From NCBI GenBank assembly GCA_016235805.1, contig JACRIY010000008.1, positions 1-64,000 on the forward strand: a stretch of 64,000 bases of DNA, given 5' to 3'. Of this stretch, positions 8,136 to 16,563 are shown in pieces. Below the pieces are notes generated by a model. The model had not been told where the DNA came from and did no database searches. It saw only the letters and a list, made by a program, of their open reading frames with translations. Every line of letters starts with the position of its first letter. The first letter of the stretch is position 1. This DNA comes from Rhodocyclales bacterium. Its GTDB lineage: Bacteria > Pseudomonadota > Gammaproteobacteria > Burkholderiales > Rhodocyclaceae. The position numbers were made by a program, and so were the translations under genes.

Positions 8136-9262
8136 AGGTCGCTGCTGACCTGCTCCCGCCGCAGCTTGCGCGCATGCCGATGGCGCGCGATCAGGCGCGG
8201 ATCGGTGACGATCATGCCGATGGTCTCGCCGACCACCATCACCACGCCCAGCACCGGCAGTACCAGCATCAGGCCGGACACTCCCGCCACCGCGCCGCCG
8301 ACGAAGATCATCAGCACGGTCACCAGCGGATGCAGTTCCAGGCTCTTGCCGATGGTCATCGGCATGTAGAGGAAATCGTCGAGCAGGCGCACCAGGCCGA
8401 AGAGGCCGATCGCCCAGTAAGCCATCGACGGGTCGCCGGGAAAATCGGTGGCGGCCACCAGCACCACCAGCAGGCCACCGAGGATGGAGCCGACGTAGGG
8501 CACCCAGGCCAGCACCGCACAGATCACGCCCAGCGTCAGCGGCCCGGGTATTCCCAGCAGCCACAGGCCCGCCGCCAGCGTCAGAGTATCGAGGATCGTG
8601 AGGTTGATCAGGCCCTGGAAATAGGCGCGCGCGGTACGGTCGATCTCGTGGAGCAGGTAGAGCGTGCGCTCGAAGAAGGCATTGGGCACGGCAGCGCTGA
8701 GGAAGCGCTTGAAGCGCCGCCCGTCGCGCAGGAAGAAGAAGGCCAGGAAGGGAGCCAGCAGCAGCGATGGTGTCCAGGCCATGATGCCCAGCGCCACCGG
8801 TTCGATGTGGTCGCTGATGTTGCCCGCTCCCTGGGTCAGCCTCGCCGCGACGGTATCGGCCAGCTTCGCCCGTTCCAGCGTCGGCCAGTGGCGTTCAAGC
8901 GAACGCAGCGAACCGTCGAGCAACTGTGTACCGCCCTGCACGTAGCGGTCGACGGTGTCCTGCCAATGCCTTACCTGGCTGGTCAGGCGCGGCATCAGCG
9001 AAACGACGGCCAGCGAGAGCAGGACCAGGAAGGCCAGCGTCACCACGCTGGCCGCGGCATCGCGGCTCATGCCGCGGTAGATCAGGACGCGCACCGGCGG
9101 ATACAGGAAATAGTAGAGGATCAACGCCAGCAGGAAGGGCACCACCAACCACAGGACCTTCTGGAACACCAGCAGCAGCAGGCAGGTGACGCCGATGATC
9201 GCCACCCAGACCACCGGTCCGGAGGCGTGGTGGGCGTGCGCGGGCGGATGCGAGCCGTTCAC
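8132..9262 (-). CDS. AI-2E/PerM family membrane protein
   Basis: A 376-residue polytopic membrane protein of the UPF0118/AI-2E transporter family. Hydrophobic segments begin at about residue 16 (VVWVAIIGVTCLLLLVF) and recur through the C-terminal half (TLGVICAVLAWVPYVGSILGG, the family's most conserved stretch). Family members export small molecules or act as Na+/H+ antiporters; the substrate here cannot be assigned. The gene starts three bases after the stop of the cNMP-domain gene, so the two form an operon and the regulatory-type domain may modulate this permease. Confidence 0.9.
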   Translation of the reverse strand: MNGSHPPAHAHHASGPVVWVAIIGVTCLLLLVFQKVLWLVVPFLLALILYYFLYPPVRVLIYRGMSRDAAASVVTLAFLVLLSLAVVSLMPRLTSQVRHWQDTVDRYVQGGTQLLDGSLRSLERHWPTLERAKLADTVAARLTQGAGNISDHIEPVALGIMAWTPSLLLAPFLAFFFLRDGRRFKRFLSAAVPNAFFERTLYLLHEIDRTARAYFQGLINLTILDTLTLAAGLWLLGIPGPLTLGVICAVLAWVPYVGSILGGLLVVLVAATDFPGDPSMAYWAIGLFGLVRLLDDFLYMPMTIGKSLELHPLVTVLMIFVGGAVAGVSGLMLVLPVLGVVMVVGETIGMIVTDPRLIARHRHARKLRREQVSSDL

Positions 9263-9265
9263 CAG

Positions 9266-9808
9266 TCAAACAACATCTTGGCTGGTGCCCATCGCCTGCG
9301 CCATGGTGCGCATGCGGGCGCCGAGGTGCCGCGCTAGTTCGCGCGAAATTTTCGACGCAATGCGGGCATGGGTGTCGAGCAGGCTGACGAAATCGTCGCG
9401 GAAGAACACGATCAGCTTGCAGGGTTTCGCCGCCCTCGCCTGCGCCGAACGCGGCGAATTGTCGAGCAGGGCCAGTTCGCCGAAAAAGGTGCCAGGCCCG
9501 AGCTGGGCGACGCGCCCGCTGTCGCCCTGGCGTCGCCGCGGATGGAGCGGCGACGGCGTAGCCGATGTTGAATTCGTTGCCTCCGCATGCTCCTGGCGGC
9601 AGATCAGGACTTCTCCGGAAGCGACGATGTAAATCGCCTGGCCCTCCTCGCCTTCGTCGAAGATAACCTCGCCTTGCAGGTAATCGCGCTCATGCAGCAG
9701 GCCATCGACGATGCGCAACTCGGCCGGCGTCAGGTTCACGAACAGGCTGAGCGTATGCAGGCGCTCCAGGCGCGGCGTCGTTTTCTTCAGATGAAACAGA
9801 TTCACCAC
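9266..9808 (-). CDS. Cyclic-nucleotide-binding domain protein
   Basis: A protein of about 180 residues made of one cNMP-binding (Crp-like) domain: LFVNLTPAELRIVDGLLHERDYLQGEVIFDEGEEGQ, then the phosphate-binding cassette GTFFGELALLDNSPRSAQA. No DNA-binding domain follows; the C-terminus is an amphipathic helix (ISRELARHLGARMRTMAQAM). The frame extends upstream without a good start; I choose the GTG at 9808, which has GGAG eight bases upstream. About 20 residues between two strands of the domain are encoded by an inverted-repeat DNA segment (9531-9555), an unusual in-frame insertion. It is the first gene of an operon with the AI-2E permease. Confidence 0.82.
   Translation of the reverse strand: MVNLFHLKKTTPRLERLHTLSLFVNLTPAELRIVDGLLHERDYLQGEVIFDEGEEGQAIYIVASGEVLICRQEHAEATNSTSATPSPLHPRRRQGDSGRVAQLGPGTFFGELALLDNSPRSAQARAAKPCKLIVFFRDDFVSLLDTHARIASKISRELARHLGARMRTMAQAMGTSQDVV
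9531..9555. repeat. Palindromic hairpin segment inside the cNMP-domain gene
   Basis: Perfect nine-base arms cgtcgccgc and gcggcgacg flank a seven-base loop, and the pairing extends imperfectly outwards (ctggcg / cggcgtag). It encodes the Pro/Arg-rich loop SPLHPRRRQGDSG in the middle of a compact domain where relatives have a short turn. It resembles an intragenic REP-type insertion. Confidence 0.55.
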
Positions 9809-9896
9809 GTCAACGGCTCCAGGATCGACTCGGCGGGACTTGCACCCGCCGCGTGCAATGGCCGGCCTGGCGCAAAAACAATGACGCGATTCTAAT

Positions 9897-10442
9897 TCAA
9901 TCGGTGTCTGCTTCGGCGAGGGAAAAGCGCGCCAGGGTACGGTAGCTGGCGGCGGACGGGTGCAGATGGCTTTCCACCAGCGCAAACTCGCTTACCCGCC
10001 AGCCAATCGGCGTTTCCAGTGGCGGCAGCGACGGGGATTGCACGCGGCGTGCGAGGGTGACATGCGGCACCTGCCCGGCGCGCGGATCGATGACGAAGCC
10101 GGCACCACGCAAGGCATCGTGAAGTTGTTCCGAAAGTCGGCGCTGGCGAGACGGCGTCTGCCGGCAACCCGCCCATACGATGCCGCCGCGCGCAAAGAAG
10201 CCGAGGTGGTCGAGGTTCAGGTCGAAGGCCTCGCCACGCACCGAGGCCGCCAGTTCCTCGAGTGCCTCCACTTGCCCGGTCGTGACGGCACCGATGAAGG
10301 CCAGCGTCAGGTGCAGCGTCGCCGGTTGCATGGCACGCCCGCCATCGCGCGCCATTTCCTGCGCCAGCGCCGACAGACGGGACACCGCTGCCGCGTCCGG
10401 CCAAAGCGCGAAAAAAACCCGATGCGGGCGCGGCTCGCCCAA
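9897..10442 (-). CDS. thpR: RNA 2',3'-cyclic phosphodiesterase (2'-5' RNA ligase family)
   Basis: A 181-residue member of the 2H phosphoesterase superfamily. Both catalytic HxTx motifs are visible: HLTLAF at about residue 51 and HVTLAR at about 133. The N-terminal RVFFALWPD is typical of ThpR. These enzymes open 2',3'-cyclic phosphates on RNA and can ligate 2'-5' ends. The gene follows ispF by six bases on the same strand, so it is probably in the same operon. A copy of the dispersed repeat (10133-10156) lies in the coding region, antisense to it. Confidence 0.92.
   Translation of the reverse strand: MGEPRPHRVFFALWPDAAAVSRLSALAQEMARDGGRAMQPATLHLTLAFIGAVTTGQVEALEELAASVRGEAFDLNLDHLGFFARGGIVWAGCRQTPSRQRRLSEQLHDALRGAGFVIDPRAGQVPHVTLARRVQSPSLPPLETPIGWRVSEFALVESHLHPSAASYRTLARFSLAEADTD
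10133..10156 (+). repeat. Dispersed bipartite repeat, copy 3 (inside thpR)
   Basis: GAAAGTCGGCGCTGG-style block, then cgag, then ACGGCG. It reads antisense to thpR and encodes the stretch TPSRQRRLS without breaking the frame. Confidence 0.55.
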
Positions 10443-10448
10443 CTGCGG

Positions 10449-10937
10449 TTATTCCCGGCGCAGCAACAAGGCCACCGCCTCGGCCGCGATGCCCTCGCCG
10501 CGGCCGGTGAAGCCGAGACGTTCGGTGGTCTTGCCCTTGATGTTGACGGCATCGACGGCAACGCCGAGGTCGGCGGCGATGTTGGCGCACATCGCGGCGA
10601 CATGCGGCGCGACGCGCGGCGCCTGGGCGATGATGGTGGCGTCGATGTTGCCTACCTGCCAGCCGGCGGCGTTCACGGCCGCGACGGCGCCGCGCAGCAG
10701 GCGCCGGCTGTCGGCGCCTTCCCATTGCGCGTCGCTGTCGGGAAACATGCGCCCGATGTCGCCCATGCCCGCCGCGCCGAGGACGGCGTCGGTGATCGCG
10801 TGCAGCAGCACGTCGGCATCGGAATGCCCCAACAGGCCCTGCGGATGCGGAATGTGCACGCCGCCCAGGATCAGCTTGCGGCCGGGCGTCAGGGCATGGA
10901 CGTCGTAGCCCTGGCCGACGCGAAACGCGGTATTCAT
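10449..10937 (-). CDS. ispF: 2-C-methyl-D-erythritol 2,4-cyclodiphosphate synthase
   Basis: A 162-residue full-length IspF. It cyclises CDP-methylerythritol 2-phosphate with loss of CMP in the MEP isoprenoid pathway. Metal ligands sit in [10 protein letters not shown] (Asp and His) and [15 protein letters not shown]; the C-terminal [22 protein letters not shown] is the nucleotide-site signature. Its usual partner ispD is not adjacent but lies at 19148-19855 on the same strand, with the electron-transfer cluster between them. The ATG at 10937 is the only start that fits the family. Confidence 0.97.
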   Translation of the reverse strand: MNTAFRVGQGYDVHALTPGRKLILGGVHIPHPQGLLGHSDADVLLHAITDAVLGAAGMGDIGRMFPDSDAQWEGADSRRLLRGAVAAVNAAGWQVGNIDATIIAQAPRVAPHVAAMCANIAADLGVAVDAVNIKGKTTERLGFTGRGEGIAAEAVALLLRRE

Positions 10938-11048
10938 GACAATGGATCCGTTGCTTTTGGATGAATCAGCTTAGCCGATTTTCACCGGCGAATCATCCAC
11001 GACGACGTCCGTTGCCATGACCAGGCGTGGCGGCGTGCCAGCCGTTCG

Positions 11049-12356
11049 CTAGCGCCCGTCCTGCAATCCCTGAATGTGCGTCAGGATGTCGACGATCGTC
11101 CCCCGGTCGATCTCGCGCAGCGCCGGCATGGTGTCGTCGGGGTGCCCGTTGAGCATGTTGTGCAGGCTGTGCCACGGGTCGTCCCGCGAAACGCGGCCGA
11201 CGTGGCGCTTCGCCGTGAAGCGGCCTTCGAGGCCGTGGCACCCGGCGCACATGCTGCGATAGTGCAGCGCGCCGCGCGTGGCGTCACCGCGCGCCATGCG
11301 GGTGCGCGTATCGATCATGACATCCATGTCGACCTGGCCCTGGCTGACGAAATTCGCCAGGTCCTGCAGGTCGCGGTGCTTGAGCACCGCACCATAGCGA
11401 TGGGTGCCGTCGCGCAGGATCGCCATGATCCGCTCCGGGTCCGCGCCGATCATGGCGCGGATGCCCTTGATGCCTGTCGCGTGATTCCCGTTGGCATACT
11501 GCCCGTCCTTGCCCTTGTAGTCCCAGCCATGGCATTCCTTGCACCGCCAGGTCACTGCGGCGGCGTCGGCGTAGTAGGCCTTCGGCGGATAGGCCGGATG
11601 CGGCAGGGCCTGATTCTGACCGCGCGAGTGTACCTGCCAGTCGTCGTAGAGGCGGCCGCCGTTGGCGATCGATGCCGACAGATTGACGCCGGGCAAGCCC
11701 TGCAAGTAAGCCAGCATCTTCGCTACGGCATCCTCGCCCAGGGTGCGCAATGCCGGCATGTTGCCGCCGGGATGGCCGTTCAGCACCACATGCAGGACTT
11801 CGTGGGGGCGTTGCCGCGCCGAATCGCCGAGCGGCGGCACCGCGCGCACGCTGCCGCCTTCGAGTCCGTGACAGGCGGCACAGACCGTGGCAAAGATCTT
11901 TTCGGACGTTCCTGCCGCCGATTTGGCGCGGCGCGCGTTCTCCACCAATTTCTGCATGTCCACCTGGCCACGGGTGATGAAATTGGCCAGGTCGATCCGG
12001 TCGCTCTCGTGCAGCAGATCGTCGTAACCGTGGTTGGCGTCCTTCAGCAGCGCGACGATGGCTGCGGGATCGCGGTTCTGCCGGGCACGGATGCCGGCGA
12101 CGCCGTGCTTGCCCTTGTAGTCCCAGCCATGGCATTCCACGCAGCGCCAGGTATCGGCTGGCGCGACGCGAACCTGGCGGGTCCTGAATGCCGGGTTGGC
12201 CTGGGGCGGGGTGCGCTCCTTCGACTCATGGCTCCAGTTGTCATAGAGCCGCCCGCCACGCACGATGGAAGCCGTGTCGGTCGCAACGGCCGGCGCCGCG
12301 ATGAACCCCGCAATGAATGCCGCCAGAGCGGCCAACGCTGTCCGTTTCATTTTCAT
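11049..12356 (-). CDS. Periplasmic tetrahaem cytochrome c with duplicated two-haem module
   Basis: A protein of about 435 residues with a signal peptide (AALAAFIAGFIAAPAVA). Four CxxCH motifs occur at residues 72 (CVECH), 159 (CAACH), 272 (CKECH) and 370 (CAGCH). The two halves are tandem copies of one module: GGRLYD-W, then CxECHGWDYKGK, then LANF-GQVDM, then CxxCHGLEG, then LNGHP-MPALR. The ATG at 12356 sits right before the signal sequence; the longer frame upstream runs into a dispersed repeat. It is the last gene of the electron-transfer cluster, 83 bases after the porin gene. I do not recognise it as a named Mto, Mtr or Pio component; a periplasmic relay role is inference. Confidence 0.88.
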   Translation of the reverse strand: MKMKRTALAALAAFIAGFIAAPAVATDTASIVRGGRLYDNWSHESKERTPPQANPAFRTRQVRVAPADTWRCVECHGWDYKGKHGVAGIRARQNRDPAAIVALLKDANHGYDDLLHESDRIDLANFITRGQVDMQKLVENARRAKSAAGTSEKIFATVCAACHGLEGGSVRAVPPLGDSARQRPHEVLHVVLNGHPGGNMPALRTLGEDAVAKMLAYLQGLPGVNLSASIANGGRLYDDWQVHSRGQNQALPHPAYPPKAYYADAAAVTWRCKECHGWDYKGKDGQYANGNHATGIKGIRAMIGADPERIMAILRDGTHRYGAVLKHRDLQDLANFVSQGQVDMDVMIDTRTRMARGDATRGALHYRSMCAGCHGLEGRFTAKRHVGRVSRDDPWHSLHNMLNGHPDDTMPALREIDRGTIVDILTHIQGLQDGR

Positions 12357-12360
12357 GAGC

Positions 12361-12385
12361 CCCGTGTCGCCACCGCCGACTTTTG
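12361..12385 (-). repeat. Dispersed bipartite repeat, copy 4 (intergenic)
   Basis: Read on the minus strand this is CAAAAGTCGGCGGTGG, then cgac, then ACGGG. It lies just upstream of the tetrahaem cytochrome start, between it and the porin gene. The first block has one change from the consensus. Confidence 0.65.
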
Positions 12386-12438
12386 CATTCGCGGCGGGGC
12401 TATCGGGATCCGCTCCCGCTCGCCCCGCGTGACGATGC

Positions 12439-14604
12439 TCAAAAGCCGAAGCCGACACCCATCATCAGCGTGTGGTAGCCCCCGGTCAAAGCCGAGTACG
12501 AATCATCCTTGTTGTAGTCATAGACATAGGATGCCTTGAGCTTGACGTTCTTCTTCAGGATGTAATCGACGCCCAGCGCCAGGCTGTGCACGGCGCTGCT
12601 GATGGTGCCGTCGATCGAGTTGCCCGCCGCCAGCTGGCCGAGCACATAGCCGCTGGCCGTGTTGCCCTTCGACTTGGACCACGTGTAGTTGCCGTTCCAG
12701 CGCAGTTCGTCATTCACCTGCCAGTCGCCGCCCAGGGTGAGTACGTAGGTATCGACGTTGTAGTTCGGCCGATCGATCGACACGAAATTGATGGCCGCCG
12801 TCGGAGCATCGTAGCGACGCGCATCGTTGCGCAGGAAGTAAGTCGTGAAGTCATCCTGCATCCAGGACAGGCTGGCGTGGGTGTTGATCCATTCACTGAC
12901 CGGAACATTGACCGAAACGCCGGCCGCCTGCTGCGTCTTGTCGACATCCTGTGCGACGGAAGCGCCAAGAACGCCACCGGCTGCGCTGTTGGTGAAGCTG
13001 TTGTTGGCGTTCTTGTTGTTCTTGTAGTTGTAGTAGCCGCTCGCCAGCACGCCATCCTTGGCCGCGTAGCTCAGCTTCGTCTTGAGGCTGAAGGCGCGTT
13101 CCGGTTCGGTGACGAGGCCCGTATCGCCCGCCCAGACGTAGGCCGGCGTCACGCGCAGGATCATGCCCGGCATCGGCCGCGCGACCCAGTTGAGGTACAA
13201 CTCGTCCGATTGCGTCTGCTCGCGCAGCAGCGTCTGCAGCGGATGGATCGACACCACGCCACCGCCCCACTGGCTCCAGGTCAGGTCGCGGTCCTTGTCC
13301 TGGTGCTTCCAGCCGGCGACCAGCGTCGACTGCAGCACGCCGGGGCGGAAAGTGCCCGAGACGCCGTAATCGACGGTCTTGATGCGCCTGATATGCACGT
13401 CGAGGCCTTCGGTCGCCAGCGGGTTGATCAGGCCCACAACCGGGAACTGGGAATCGTTGTCGCGGTTGTTGTACTTGATGAAACCTTCCAGGCCGACGCC
13501 GCTCACCGCTGCCGAGGTCACGGTCAGATAGGCGCTGTTGGTGGTGATCTTGCCCGAGGAATAGCCGCGCAGGTCCTGCTCCGCCGAGAACGAATCCTGG
13601 CTCAGGACCGACAGGCCATAGCCGGCCGCCACCGCGGTGCTGCCGTAGTTCTTGGCAAAACGGAGATTGTTGGTCACCAGGGTGCTGTCGGGCACGAATT
13701 GAATCGGCCGCGTCGGCGCAGTGATGGAAACCGTCACCGCCTGGGCGTTGATCGCGCCATTGAAGTCGCCGGTCCGCGGATTCAACGCCTGGTTGTCGAA
13801 CTTCTCGATCGAGCCTTCGTAGGCCAGATTGAAGCCGCCGGGGGCGCCGTTCAGGCTCAGCGTGTAGCGATTCATCTTCTCGCTGACCTGGCTGTCGAAG
13901 CCGCGCCAGCGCAGCGGACGCTTGACCGCGTTGGCGCCGGTGAGGTCGCCGTTGCCCAGCACGTAGGTGGCAAAGCGGTTGCCGTCGCGCTTGTAGCCGT
14001 CGTAGTTCAGCATGGCCGCCGCGCTATTGCCGAAGAATGTCGGCTTCAGCGCCACTCCAAGACCGTAGGTGGTGCGATCGATCTTGAACTGGGTCTGGCC
14101 CGCAGAATCCGAGTTGAACTGCCGGACGAAACCGGTCTGGTCGCCGGCGGCATAGAGCAGGTCGACGCCGCCGCTGGGGATCTGCCCCGGGCTGTAAAGG
14201 AAGCTCAGTCCGCCGGTCGCCGAGCGGAAATTGCTGTAATAGCCGACCAAGCCCAGCGTGTCGGTGTTGGCCTTGAGGCTGCCGCGATGGTTGTGGGCAC
14301 CGAAGCCTTCGCGTTCCAGCTCGAATACATTGCGCTGGCCGTTCTTGCCGACGATGGAGAGGTCGGCGTCGAGGTAGCCGCCGCCACGCTGGTCGCCGCC
14401 CATGCCTTCCTGGTAGTTGTAGCGCTCAAGAAACTGGGTCGAATTGGTGCCGGCTCCCTTGAAGTAGTCGAAGCTGTACAGCTTTGCCGTCACTTCGCCG
14501 GAAAAGACCGTCGCGCCGGGCGTCGCATCCGCGGCCTGCAAGGGCGCGCCGAACGCACTGGCCACGGCCAGGACCATGACTTTGATCTGTGTTTTCGCAT
14601 TCAT
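12439..14604 (-). CDS. mtoB: MtrB/MtoB/PioB-type outer-membrane porin of the electron conduit
   Basis: A protein of 721 residues: signal peptide (MVLAVASAFGAPLQA), then alternating amphipathic strands rich in Tyr, Asn and Gly, ending in the aromatic residue typical of outer-membrane barrels (GVGFGF). This family forms the large barrel that sheathes a decahaem cytochrome so electrons can cross the outer membrane. The protein has no cysteine at all, unlike Shewanella MtrB with its CxxC motif. The ATG at 14604 (AAGGA upstream) is chosen over a longer frame because it starts the signal peptide. It lies directly downstream of the decahaem gene (18-base gap), as expected for the pair. Confidence 0.92.
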   Translation of the reverse strand: MNAKTQIKVMVLAVASAFGAPLQAADATPGATVFSGEVTAKLYSFDYFKGAGTNSTQFLERYNYQEGMGGDQRGGGYLDADLSIVGKNGQRNVFELEREGFGAHNHRGSLKANTDTLGLVGYYSNFRSATGGLSFLYSPGQIPSGGVDLLYAAGDQTGFVRQFNSDSAGQTQFKIDRTTYGLGVALKPTFFGNSAAAMLNYDGYKRDGNRFATYVLGNGDLTGANAVKRPLRWRGFDSQVSEKMNRYTLSLNGAPGGFNLAYEGSIEKFDNQALNPRTGDFNGAINAQAVTVSITAPTRPIQFVPDSTLVTNNLRFAKNYGSTAVAAGYGLSVLSQDSFSAEQDLRGYSSGKITTNSAYLTVTSAAVSGVGLEGFIKYNNRDNDSQFPVVGLINPLATEGLDVHIRRIKTVDYGVSGTFRPGVLQSTLVAGWKHQDKDRDLTWSQWGGGVVSIHPLQTLLREQTQSDELYLNWVARPMPGMILRVTPAYVWAGDTGLVTEPERAFSLKTKLSYAAKDGVLASGYYNYKNNKNANNSFTNSAAGGVLGASVAQDVDKTQQAAGVSVNVPVSEWINTHASLSWMQDDFTTYFLRNDARRYDAPTAAINFVSIDRPNYNVDTYVLTLGGDWQVNDELRWNGNYTWSKSKGNTASGYVLGQLAAGNSIDGTISSAVHSLALGVDYILKKNVKLKASYVYDYNKDDSYSALTGGYHTLMMGVGFGF

Positions 14605-14621
14605 GATGTCGTTCCTTATCC

Positions 14622-15485
14622 TCAGAATCTCAGATGCTGGTCGGTCGAACTGCCATGTACCGCGGAGTGACAACTGACGCAGTCACGCAGCACGGACCCC
14701 GATATCCTCGCCACGTTGCTCGCGGCACCGCCCTGTCCGTGCCGGTTGCCGGCAATCGAGTGACACTGCAGGCACTGCATCGGTTGCGCGACCGACAGCA
14801 GGCGCTTGTTGGGCGCGCCGTGCGGGTCGTGGCAGTTGGTGCAACCCTCGACCACCGGTGCATGCTCGAATACGTGAGGGCCGCGCACCGCCTGGTGGCA
14901 GGAGGTGCATTGCGCCGTCGTCGCGCCCAGCGTGGCCTGCTTCGAGGCGTGCGGGTCGTGGCAGCCGGTGCAGGTGGCGCCGCCTTCCTTGACCGGATGG
15001 TGCGAGGCCATGCTGAACTTGGCCAGCACGTCCTGGTGGCAGGTGGCGCACAGCGCCGTGTTCTTGCCGCCTTTCTCCATGCCGGCATTGAGCGTCTTGA
15101 CCTTCGGCGTGTGGTTGCCGTGGCAGTCGCGGCACTGCACGCCGGCCTTGTTGTGCTCGGCGATGGCGAAGTGCATGCGGCGCTTGTCGGCTTCGTGGCA
15201 GCTCAGGCATTCCTTGGAATCGGGCTTGGTCGCAACCACCGCCGGCGGCTTGGTGCCCTTGGCCTTTTCACGCGCCTCGTGGGCTTTGGCGTGCTCGCCC
15301 GCATTGGTGTGGCAACTGCTGCACTCGCCGTGGAAGGCATGCGACTTGGTCGCTTCGCCCTTGTGGCATTCCACGCACTGGTCACCCTTGATGACAGCGC
15401 CCTTGGCCGCCGCGGGCGCCGCCCACGCGCCTGCATTCAGCGCACCTCCCAGAATGACCGCCAGCAACACGGCAAGACGTCTCAT
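14622..15485 (-). CDS. mtoA: Decahaem cytochrome c, MtrA/MtoA (DmsE) family
   Basis: A 287-residue periplasmic protein with a signal peptide (LAVLLAVILGGALNAGAWA) and exactly ten CxxCH motifs, the first at residue 37 and the last at residue 269, roughly evenly spaced. This size and haem count are diagnostic of MtrA/MtoA/PioA, the haem wire inserted in the porin barrel. The ATG at 15485 has GGGAG upstream. Neighbours are a NapC/NirT tetrahaem gene upstream and the porin downstream. Direction of flow (iron oxidation or mineral reduction) cannot be decided; no MtrC/OmcA-like surface cytochrome is in the window. Confidence 0.95.
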   Translation of the reverse strand: MRRLAVLLAVILGGALNAGAWAAPAAAKGAVIKGDQCVECHKGEATKSHAFHGECSSCHTNAGEHAKAHEAREKAKGTKPPAVVATKPDSKECLSCHEADKRRMHFAIAEHNKAGVQCRDCHGNHTPKVKTLNAGMEKGGKNTALCATCHQDVLAKFSMASHHPVKEGGATCTGCHDPHASKQATLGATTAQCTSCHQAVRGPHVFEHAPVVEGCTNCHDPHGAPNKRLLSVAQPMQCLQCHSIAGNRHGQGGAASNVARISGSVLRDCVSCHSAVHGSSTDQHLRF

Positions 15486-15585
15486 GACTTACTCCCTTTA
15501 TTGAATTTCGAATCAATCAAAACAGCGAAGCCCGGTGTCGCGCGCTGGCGACTGTCCGGGCCATCAATGACATGCGACGCCGCAT

Positions 15586-16209
15586 TCACTTCGCGGCGCC
15601 CAGTTTTGCCTTCAGTTCCGCGGGGCCGTCCGGGCCGACCGGTTCCTTGTGCGCGATGCCGTAATGGCATTCGATGCAGGTCTGTCCGTCGGTTTTCGCC
15701 TTGGCATGGCGACGCTGCGCCTTTTCGGTCTGCAGGGTCAGCGACATGGCATCCATGTGGTGGCAGTTGCGGCACTCGAGCGAGTCGGTGGCGAGCATGC
15801 GCGTCCAGGTGCGCTTGCCCAGTTCGTAGCGCAGGGCTTCGAACTTCTCGGGAGTGTCGATGACGCCGGTGATCTTGCCCCAGACCTCGCCGGAGGCCTT
15901 GATCTTGCGGATCATCTTGTGTGTCCAGTCCTTCGGCACGTGGCAGTCGGAACAGATCGCGCGCACCCCGGTGCGATTCGAGTAGTGGATGGTCTTCTTG
16001 TACTCCTGGTACACCGTGTCGCGCATTTCGTGGCAACCGGTGCAGAACTCAAGCGTATTGGTGGCTTCCATGGCGGTGTTGAAGCCGCCCCAGAAAATGA
16101 TCCCCGCGACGAAGATGGCGAACATCACGAGCAGCGAGATGCCTGCACGCGGCTGCTTCAGCAGAGCCCACACCCGCGTGGTCAATGCCGGCTTCGAACT
16201 GTCGGACAT
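15586..16209 (-). CDS. cymA: NapC/NirT-type tetrahaem quinol-interacting cytochrome (CymA-like)
   Basis: A 207-residue inner-membrane cytochrome. One N-terminal membrane helix at about residues 22-42 (AGISLLVMFAIFVAGIIFW) anchors a periplasmic domain with four haems: CTGCH at 56, CSDCH at 86, CRNCH at 146 and CIECH at 178. NapC/NirT proteins exchange electrons with the quinone pool; CymA homologues do this for Mtr and Mto systems. The gene lies 18 bases after the monohaem gene and 100 bases before the decahaem gene, all on one strand. The gene name is by role and context. Confidence 0.93.
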   Translation of the reverse strand: MSDSSKPALTTRVWALLKQPRAGISLLVMFAIFVAGIIFWGGFNTAMEATNTLEFCTGCHEMRDTVYQEYKKTIHYSNRTGVRAICSDCHVPKDWTHKMIRKIKASGEVWGKITGVIDTPEKFEALRYELGKRTWTRMLATDSLECRNCHHMDAMSLTLQTEKAQRRHAKAKTDGQTCIECHYGIAHKEPVGPDGPAELKAKLGAAK

Positions 16210-16227
16210 CGCAGGAACCTCCGCCGA

Positions 16228-16563
16228 TCAGCGCGACAGGATCCATTCCACGAGGTTCTTGATCTTCGCCGCGTCACGCGTGGCGACGCTGCCATGCTTT
16301 TCCTCGACGCCGTCGATCTTGACCTTGCTCGGTTCGGAAACGTGCTTGCTCAGTTTGGCCATCGCCTCCGGCTTGCCTTTGTACTTGGCGGCGGTTTCCT
16401 TGAACGAGGGGCCGTCCTTCTTCTTGTCGACGCTATGGCACTTGATGCACTTGCTGTCTTCCAGAAGCTGCAACGCGGCGGCTTCGTCGGCGGCGGACGC
16501 CGGAGCGGCCAGGGCGAGGAATGCGAATGGAACAGCGATGGCGAGGCTGAAGTTGCGGAGCAT
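16228..16563 (-). CDS. mtoD: Periplasmic monohaem cytochrome c (MtoD-like, class I)
   Basis: A 111-residue protein with a signal peptide (LAIAVPFAFLALAAPASA) and one haem site, CIKCH at 39-43, in a class I context (CHSVDKKKDGPSF, end VEWILS). I chose the ATG at 16563 with AGGA upstream; two longer starts are possible. Position and size match MtoD, the periplasmic shuttle of the Mto iron-oxidation system. The usual distal methionine loop before the last helix holds no Met; His90 (EEKHGS) occupies roughly that place, and the only mature Met is Met68, so haem ligation may differ from the norm. It is the first gene of the cluster. Confidence 0.88.
   Translation of the reverse strand: MLRNFSLAIAVPFAFLALAAPASAADEAAALQLLEDSKCIKCHSVDKKKDGPSFKETAAKYKGKPEAMAKLSKHVSEPSKVKIDGVEEKHGSVATRDAAKIKNLVEWILSR

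Noticed and set aside
12472-14670. A 732-codon open frame antisense to the porin gene
   Set aside because: It mirrors the real gene, lacks a ribosome site and family marks, and is rich in Ala, Arg, Val and Asp as GC-rich antisense frames are. The porin has signal peptide and barrel features.
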